Positions 57,474 to 64,000 of a DNA stretch of 64,000 nucleotides are shown here, in pieces (position 1 is the stretch's first letter; each line of letters starts with the position of its first letter). This DNA is from Pisolithus tinctorius (Eukaryota > Basidiomycota > Agaricomycetes > Boletales > Pisolithaceae). A program made the position numbers and the translations under genes. The notes below the pieces were generated by a model, which ran no database searches, had not been told where the DNA came from, and worked only from the letters and a program-made list of their open reading frames with translations. The DNA is taken from positions 248,001-312,000 of the forward strand of contig JANFAH010000016.1 in NCBI GenBank assembly GCA_024663395.1, read 5' to 3'.

Positions 57474-60041
57474 ATGCATATCGGGACCGGCGGGTTATAT
57501 GATAGATCTTGTCCTAAGGTAAGCGCACACTTGGATATTATTCTTCAGGTATTTGATTTGCTTCCGGATGTCGCCAATATCTTTGTCTTTTATTCTTTCA
57601 AGGGCGCAGGGACATCTACCTCTATTTATTCGAGTATCCTGCCCCCTTCTCTCGTCTATCAGCGCTGCACCACATGGATTCTGAAGGTTAGAGTAACTTG
57701 TTTTTTTCTTGGCTTGCTCATTCCTCATCATGCACAGAAGATTCTTCGGTAGACCCACAAGAAGGTCGTTTGGCCCCGAAACGCCCCTCGGATGACGCGT
57801 GGACACAAGGGCATCATATTCCCAAATCATCGAAAGTGGATTTGACATCACTTGCACCGCAAGTAGGTAATTCGACACCGGAAGCACAAGCTGCTCGAGC
57901 GTCACAACAGCGGCTGCTTGGTGCCCTTACGCAAATGATGTCGGTCCAGCAACCAGTAAGGACTCCATTGAGATGAGATAAGATGGATAGAGGCTGATCT
58001 GACTTTAGCCTAGTCTTTCTGTTGCGACGTCTACATCTCAATCCCCATTACTGCCAGTGAACCAAGCTTCATCGAGACAGTCAAGAGAGTCAACCCCAAT
58101 CTCCTCGAGACGGTCAAGGGAATCAACTCCAGCTGATTGGCGGACGCCCCCCATCTCCAGGGAGAATACACCTGTCCAACGTTCGCGTGATGTTCGACAG
58201 CCTTCTACGCCATCAAGCGGTTCTACGATTAGGATGCACACGATAGCACACCCCCAAACTGCACAACATGCCACTTCCATACAAGTGTGTCTCTCTTGCA
58301 GCGAATATCCCGTTCTAATAGGATACCTGGTCTATCTAGGCAATTTTGGATTCTCAGCAGGTTGCGCGAGCTGTAGGCGGAAAAGGGAAACAGATGGCCA
58401 TCGAGACCAATAGTGACAGTCAGGTAAGGCTAGTTCGTCGGTTTGTTACATGTCCTCACGTCAAAAACTTCCACAGGTCGAATTTCATATGCACGATCTG
58501 GGGCTTCCTCCATGGCCATCTGTATCTCAGCCCCCACCACCACCTGCGCAGTTTTTTTCTTCGTTGGAAAATATGCAGGCTCGGCCCCAGTTCCGGGCGC
58601 CGAGCGCTTCGTCATCTCCATTGCCGGCTGCAATAGGCCATGACATCCCACGACCGACATCTTCTGTCCCCCCACCAGCTCAATCAAACACGTCGCCAAG
58701 CAACGCTCCATCAGTCCATGATCGACCTGATGACAATGCCCTCAGCGAGGTGGTGGCTCCGTTACTATCTTACTTCTCCACAGGAATGGACACTCTATTG
58801 GACTCCATTCGGAAGTCGCAGGCAACGTCTCACGAGACCGTGATGAAGGAGATCGGTACCATCCGTGAACAGTTGAGGACATCTAACCTAGCCTCGAAGG
58901 ATCAGCCCGGTCTTGGCGAAGGAGAAAGTGGCAACTCATTCCACCGACCGCGGAAAAGGGCCGCTAAACGACGTCATTTCGTCGCAGCCAATCCGGATGT
59001 CCCAATCACTGGGCAAGATGAACAAGAACACTCAGCATTCACGGTAAGGTATTACCTCTATCCTGTATATTTGGTGCTTATTTCCTCGACAGAGCTGCAT
59101 TCGCATTCATACCCTTACTTTATTGAAAATAAAGGGATACAAGTATTTACGCAATGCAAAATGTACACTCTCGCAACTGGAAGTTGACGAATACGAGCAA
59201 GGCCTTCCAGGGTGCCTCCAAGTCACTCCGAATAACTTTATGGTTGACTGTTTGCGTAATCGAGATTCGCCGTTCAACCAAGATGCGGCCACTGTTTTTG
59301 CTGAAGACTTTCTAGACAAGGTTACAAGACATTCTTGGTATGCTTCCGCCAACATCCCAGAACGTTACCGCAATTATGAGACAATTCGCGCGGCATTCAT
59401 CGCGCATCTTGCTTATGTCAAGGCTCGTTACAGGCAGGTGGTTGCTGCTGTGGATGAAGACCCGGACAAGGCGATACAAGCAACAAATGCTCGTCTACAG
59501 AAGTCCTCCCGTGGCTCAAGGAAAGTGCGCGTAAGTTTGCCTCTTCTTTTTTTTTTGTGGTGTCGAGTTTGTTCGTTTTGTTTAGCTACTTAAAATGCGT
59601 CTTGATGCGATGGCCGACCACCCAACGCTTCGACAGCACCTTCCTCTTATCAATGGTTTAGGCACACAAGCCATGAGCTCAGATGAATCCGAGGACGAGG
59701 TCAGGAGAACAATATCTTATCCTCGTGTATACCCTGCTTGGCGTAGCAATGAGTTTGCTAGTCTTCTGTGGCAAGCAGATGATGTGGCGGCAGCCAACGC
59801 TACGGTCACAATCGGTAAACGCAAGAGGGCAGGGACTCAGCTCCGGCTTCGCCCCCACAGCGGAAAGGTCAACACCAAAGCTGCTGCACCCCCTGGGCTT
59901 CCTCGTAATTGCTATAATGCCTCTTGGCTTGCCAGCTTACTTCCACGCCAAGTCAAGGCACTCCGGGTGCAAGAGAAGGACTATGACTTTGGTAGTAGTA
60001 TGCCTAGCTCATCTACATCTTCTAACACGATGCGGTACTGA
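57474..60041 (+). CDS. orphan multi-exon protein, possible transposon-associated family
   Basis: Exons share a consistent plus-strand intron pattern. They encode GRLAPKRPSDDAWTQGHHIP, a Ser/Arg repeat (SRQSRESTPISSRRSRESTP), and a Pro-rich region. Then come a basic stretch (RPRKRAAKRRHFV), a conserved-looking globular part (YLRNAKCTLSQLEVDEYEQG; NIPERYRNYETIRAAFIAHL) and a C-terminal part with LGTQAMSSDESEDE, YPAWRSNEFASLLW and PPGLPRNCYNASWLASLLP. I recall the MSSDESD plus PRNxYxxxWL pair from numerous repeated Agaricomycete proteins, many in transposon-rich DNA; a named domain is not known to me. The basic stretch hints at DNA or nuclear localisation. The start at 57474 is uncertain. Nothing disabling was seen. 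Confidence 0.55.
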
Positions 60042-60105
60042 TATATAACCTTGATATCTTTGAAATATAACGTGTATCTCGCGACAGACCATCATACGTG
60101 CTTAT

Positions 60106-60260
60106 CCGCCCCAAAATTGTTTGAGGTATCCATGCTACACAAAACGCATTTCGGCTGTGCCGGTGTCCTTCCCCTCAGCCTATCCACCCCAAAGTTGTTT
60201 GAGGTATCCGTGCTACACGCAATGCATTTCAACTGTGCCGGCGTCCTCGCCCTCATCTTT
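60106..60260. repeat. 78-bp direct repeat, two copies
   Basis: Units start at 60106 and 60184, beginning ccgccccaaaattg / ccaccccaaagttg. They share ttgtttgaggtatcc and ctgtgccgg blocks. They lie just downstream of the orphan gene's stop, probably in its 3' flank. Confidence 0.85.
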
Positions 60261-60483
60261 GCCCTGTCACCACCAACCTTGTTTTTGAGGTACATTGTTG
60301 CGAAATCTTGCGCAGGCCATTGATCCTGATATTGATTGAGGATCGGGAATCGAGTCCGAGCCTGTAGAATAATTTCATCACCTTTCTGCTGTCAATGGCG
60401 GTACCAATCTTACAGCATTACGAAACATTATGACTGCCTCGGGGGTTTGCTGTGGGAATGTTAACCTCAAGTTGAGGCATTCT

Positions 60484-61155
60484 TCACACACTTCGTGCAG
60501 CCCTTCCTGTTATTGTGAAATGTGAAATGTGAAATGTGAAATGATTGTGGCCTACCTGCACGGACTTGTACGTCTTCTCGTTCCAATTTAATACATGACG
60601 CAGCGTATATCCTCCGTGATTTGGTTTTGACAGGGCACCGCGTGGCCGAGGAATCAGACCATTTCCCTGAACAGGCAATAACTTGACCTCTTGCTCCTGC
60701 GACAGACGAACGGTATCGAAGTCATAGATTCGACGAAGAGTAACTCTAGATGCACAAGGACTTGGACTACGATCCCTGTCAAAGATCCTTCTGAGAGTTA
60801 TGGGGGGGTAGTGTGGCCGATAGTCCATGGAAGTGTAAGAAATGGTGAGTGGATGGCCTTCATTGTGCTCCTTTATTACCCACAGTAACAGATCTTTTCC
60901 CGATTGCGATTGCTTTGTGCAGAGATTGGGTGTGAATGTAGGTAGACAGTGAGCAGGGATGACGTCGCCTGGAGCTTCCCCCCGATGCCTTTGTGTACCC
61001 TGCAGACATTTGGGGTTCCTGTCAAGGTTGAATTGGACTGATTCAATGATGAGCCTCGTGCAGTCGTGACCATTTATAACGGTCGATTTCCTTCCCGATT
61101 TCCTTCCATTCAACAATCCAAACGCACGCATCATGTCCTCTGCTGCATATCCCAT
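60484..61155 (-). CDS. orphan protein with TLRR-type internal repeats
   Basis: Open frame from the ATG at 61155. The C-terminal half contains three related segments: ITLRRIFDRDRSP, VTLRRIYDFDTV and YTLRHVLNWNEK. Spacing is about 20 and 50 residues. An intron may start after YKSVQ (gtaggcc near 60552), so the last exon may lie to the left. The family is unknown to me. The first 20 bases of the frame overlap, head to head, the start of the next plus-strand gene, so one of the two starts is probably wrong. The periodic TLRR motif argues that the frame is real. Confidence 0.4.
   Translation of the reverse strand: MGYAAEDMMRAFGLLNGRKSGRKSTVINGHDCTRLIIESVQFNLDRNPKCLQGTQRHRGEAPGDVIPAHCLPTFTPNLCTKQSQSGKDLLLWVIKEHNEGHPLTISYTSMDYRPHYPPITLRRIFDRDRSPSPCASRVTLRRIYDFDTVRLSQEQEVKLLPVQGNGLIPRPRGALSKPNHGGYTLRHVLNWNEKTYKSVQVGHNHFTFHISHFTITGRAARSV
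60516..60543. repeat. microsatellite (gtgaaat)4
   Basis: Four perfect 7-base units, located in or next to the 3' end of the minus-strand orphan gene that follows. Confidence 0.95.
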
Positions 61156-62318
61156 TCCCAGTGAGCCCCATAATGTTTTACAAATGTGCGTCTTAAGCCG
61201 TAGGACATGTGTAACGACTCATTGACTAATCTATACAAGGACTCACAATATGCTCGCTACTGAGAATGTCACTGTTACTCAGCTGTGGGCAACAACTTTC
61301 GTGCCTACCTCTTCACCAGTTTTGGCCTCGGTGATGCTCGTAGCTCCACAGCACAGTGGCCATTTCCGTGAGTGATATCACCCCCAACCCACTCTTCTTG
61401 ATTACTGATCTACTTTACAGCGTGGTTCCTCGTGAAGTCACCGATTATCAACTTCGCGCGGTCTCTGCAGCCTACTCGGGTTGAATATGATCGACGTACG
61501 TTTGCACTGACATGGGTCGATCGGGTATGAGCTATTCTACTATGATGTTTTCCGTGAACTGAACAACCTGTAGGCAAATGCTGCACAGTTCTCTGTCGAC
61601 GGCAAAGTCTTCTTACTCTCGTTCCACGATCCGGCTATGTTCTGGTGCTTCAAGTATATGGTATACTGCCGTGATCAAGTTGACTGCCACCAGCACTGTG
61701 TTTCTGAGCCTAATGCGAAGGTGTTGTTGGACGCATTTCTCGACTTTAAGATTCCTGCACAGGTACCGTTGGGTGTCAGGAGTGCAGTCTCAGGGTGCGC
61801 TTTCTTCCTTATCATCGGCTTTAGTCAAGCTAAATATGTCTTGGCAGTCGTGGCCTTTCAAAATACCATGATAAAGGAGTTTTGGCGTCAACTGGTCAAG
61901 GGATAGATACAGCGTATGTTGCGTTCACTGCGTGCCTGCCGGATGGCGCTGATTTGTTTGTAGCAGTCCCGAACACTCTCCACCACGGTCCCAAAGTAAA
62001 GGCGGCACACAGTCACCTGATGGTATGGATGCCGATAGAAGGTAAGCGCATATCGTCGTATCATTTTTGATTGTTTTCATCACAAAAATATCCCTCGATA
62101 GACTCCATACTCCTCAATCTCAGTCAACCACTATAGGCGACAGTGCAGGCCACACAGGTGAATGCGATCCAGGACCAACAATTACAATGGTGATTCCGCC
62201 CTTGTCAGTCGGACGTCGTCGTTCTCGGCCATTGGACCCTGATCCGAGTTTTGATGGGAGTGAGAGTAGTTCAGATCGCGCTGAAACTACCTGCCAGAAG
62301 AAGAGGAAGCTCATTTGA
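61133..62318 (+). CDS. orphan multi-exon protein
   Basis: A consistent chain of exons starts at 61133 (MSSAAYPIP). Introns at about 61154-61240, 61367-61421, 61526-61573 and two further ones join THNMLATENVTVTQLWATTF, WFLVKSPIINFARSLQPTRV, DRANAAQFSVDGKVFLLSF, CFKYMVYCRDQVDCHQHC and VLLDAFLDFKIPAQ. Later exons give TMIKEFWRQLVKGIDTAYVA and ADLFVAVPNTLHHGPKVKAA. The C-terminus is basic and Ser-rich (SVGRRRSRPLDPDPSFDGSE) and ends KKRKLI. I recognise no family. Clean phases across introns support a functional gene. Confidence 0.5.
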
Positions 62319-62391
62319 TATTTACTGTACTTCACTTTGTAACATCCAAGAAAGCAATGGGTTAGGTTACGTTCAGTAACTTAGACTATAA

Positions 62392-62790
62392 TCACATTAA
62401 ACACTCATTTTCCGCAACATGTATGATTCGAGAATGATGCACACCAAATATTACCGGCCTCGTGGTTGATTTGCGGCGAAAAGAACTCAGCAGGTACAAA
62501 GGAAATATTATCATACTTATATCCGCAGGTATGTCCTGTGCATTCCATCCTACCCCAGTGTGATTGCACCATGCAAGCTGAAACAAGCGTTGTTCGTATA
62601 CCAGTATGGGATTGTTGATATTGCCACTGGTTCTGTTACTTAGCGGCATATCCAGGATAATCCTCGCATCGACCTCCTTGAACGGATTCGACTTGTCAGG
62701 CATGTCCATGACATGGTATGTTGATACAATCAATGCAGATGGCACATGTGAGCTAATGGTGCGTACGTAGTTACTAGATGAAGTGCTCAT
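62392..62790 (-). CDS. uncertain orphan frame
   Basis: Minus-strand frame of 132 codons, including FKEVDARIILDMPLSNRTSG, then NNPILVYEQRLFQLAWCNH. It could be an exon of a larger gene continuing to the right. There is no family match. It overlaps, head to head, the start of a plus-strand membrane-protein frame. Low confidence. Confidence 0.25.
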   Translation of the reverse strand: MSTSSSNYVRTISSHVPSALIVSTYHVMDMPDKSNPFKEVDARIILDMPLSNRTSGNINNPILVYEQRLFQLAWCNHTGVGWNAQDIPADISMIIFPLYLLSSFRRKSTTRPVIFGVHHSRIIHVAENECLM

Positions 62791-63082
62791 GCTCCTTGAA
62801 CAAGAATGTCAAGGCAATCTGCCATTCAGTCCTGTCAATGAACCATCAATCCAAGGCCACCATGGTGTAAAACTCACACCAGTTGATATCGCAGACAGGT
62901 CGCTCAAGCTTAAATTCCGCCTGGTAATCACCACATCTATCGTTCTCGTAGCCTTGATATGGATGATCATCCAAACCGTTCATTTCATTTACAACGGAGA
63001 TGACCTTCTTGCTACAATGAGTTGGATGTCAATTTCTGTCGCTTCATCATTGATTTTTGTCCTTTTAATTACCGTTCTGTGA
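62789..63082 (+). CDS. small two-helix membrane protein, uncertain
   Basis: From the ATG at 62789 the frame encodes about 97 residues with two clear hydrophobic segments: LVITTSIVLVALIWMIIQTV, then after a short NGDDLLA loop MSWMSISVASSLIFVLLITV. It ends with the last segment. The composition fits a genuine membrane protein or the final exon of one. The family is unknown. Confidence 0.35.
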   Translation: MLLEQECQGNLPFSPVNEPSIQGHHGVKLTPVDIADRSLKLKFRLVITTSIVLVALIWMIIQTVHFIYNGDDLLATMSWMSISVASSLIFVLLITVL

Positions 63083-63293
63083 TAGCGGCCCCATTGTCAT
63101 CACATTAAATTAGTATAGAGACGTTTGTGTATATAGCATCATTTATGCTGATCGTCCTCGAAGCCGTGGGATGTTAATCGATTTAGGCTACTCTGATTTA
63201 TTTCCACATTGACTACAACCATAACCGACCAGTCCACAGAGGAAGAGAAGACCAGGCTGGGAGTCACCAGATCACTTTCTCAACAGAAAAGCC

Positions 63294-64000
63294 ATGGCAT
63301 CTGCGAAACATCGATGTAAATGCCAGGTGTATGGTTGCATCAGCGGATCAGACCCGGACCCTTGGACGCAGCTCCCGACCTCTGGCCGCCTGTTGCCCCC
63401 ATCTACGGTGTATCAACATCGTCGTGATGATAAAATCTGGTGTGCGTCCAAACAATGTGAACACATGGAACTTGATCTACTTGTAGCCACCGCTTTACCG
63501 GAGACTCACAGTGATGGTGTCGTATCGTCCAGGGCACATGAGAGCGAGTTGGGAAACGAACCTGTTTTTGTTCCTAATACACCCCTCAGAGTACCTGAGC
63601 AAGGTATGGTCACATTCTTCAGAAATGATGGCTGTCACATATATTAAGTGTAGAATCTACTTCGGCCGCTGCCCTTCTGTTATTGCAGCAATATCGCAAC
63701 ATGTTCCAATCTACAGTCTCATCATTTACTCCACCTCGCCTCAGGTTCACATCGAACCATCCAATTGCTACAGGTGCTCTGCCTCCCATTGATCCCAATG
63801 ACGAAAGAGGTTCTCGGCCATTTATTATTCATCAGCAATACGTCGAGAAGTTGTTCGAACTTGTTCGTGGTGTATCTGGTGATGAAGATGACGATGTCAT
63901 ATCAGCCAGGAAGAGGCTTATCCTCGACATCCAAGAACACCAAGGTTATCTTGAACGTATTTGTAACTATGAATGGGATCGACATAAGGCAGAAATCACG
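63294..64000 (+). CDS. transposon-like protein, 5' part, cut by window edge
   Basis: Begins at 63294 (MASAKHRCKCQVYGCISGSD). A Cys-rich opening (C-x-C-x3-GC) followed by GRLLPPSTVYQHRRDDK resembles the N-termini of large Agaricomycete transposon proteins I recall. After an intron near 63602-63687 the frame continues with QQYRNMFQSTVSSFTPPRLR, FIIHQQYVEKLFELVRGV and RLILDIQEHQGYLERICNYE to the end of the window. The catalytic part, if any, lies outside. Assignment to a transposon family is an inference. Confidence 0.4.

Overview
The window is nuclear DNA of a filamentous basidiomycete, most likely an Agaricomycete. Genes on both strands carry many short introns of about 40 to 65 nt. Housekeeping genes have clear fungal signatures: mitochondrial HSP60, SMC2, farnesyl diphosphate synthase, Kish and an OM14-like protein. 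Several lineage-expanded mushroom families are also present (WD40-TPR-HET, histone-tail mimic, WD40-TM, DUF262). The HET family recalls Boletales proteins I have seen, but I cannot prove the order.

Layout. (1) 0-5 kb: a decayed GH3 gene and a conserved fungal gene of unknown function, both on the minus strand. (2) 5-25 kb: an accessory island made of a tandem triplication of a roughly 6-7 kb unit. Each unit carries one plus-strand gene for a WD40 + TPR + HET protein. The spacers share degenerate repeats, and the spacer after copy 2 holds a broken copy of the neighbouring OM14 gene. This shows that the array grew by segmental duplication beside OM14. (3) 25.5-46.5 kb: a dense conserved block with OM14-like, FPP synthase, HSP60, FCP1-like phosphatase, six-hairpin glycosidase, DUF262 protein, SMC2, Kish, a GST-like protein and one conserved protein of unknown function. 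(4) 48-53.3 kb: a minus-strand cluster of two diverged WD40 genes with C-terminal membrane anchors, next to a gene whose protein starts with a near copy of the histone H3 tail and continues with zinc fingers and a CHAT/caspase-like region. (5) 53.4-55.4 kb: a 93-bp minisatellite and a 5'-truncated carnosine N-methyltransferase pseudogene whose SAM-binding exon is tandemly triplicated. (6) 55.9-64 kb: a RING-finger gene, then poorly recognised genes and transposon-like proteins with several small direct repeats.

The two most interesting parts are the HET array, a likely allorecognition or cell-death locus with signs of gene conversion, and the histone-H3-mimic gene. Several introns in unrelated genes can only be joined in frame with a GC-AG donor. 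Gene ends were set by conserved protein sequence and reading frame. First exons of the HET genes and of some orphan genes remain uncertain.
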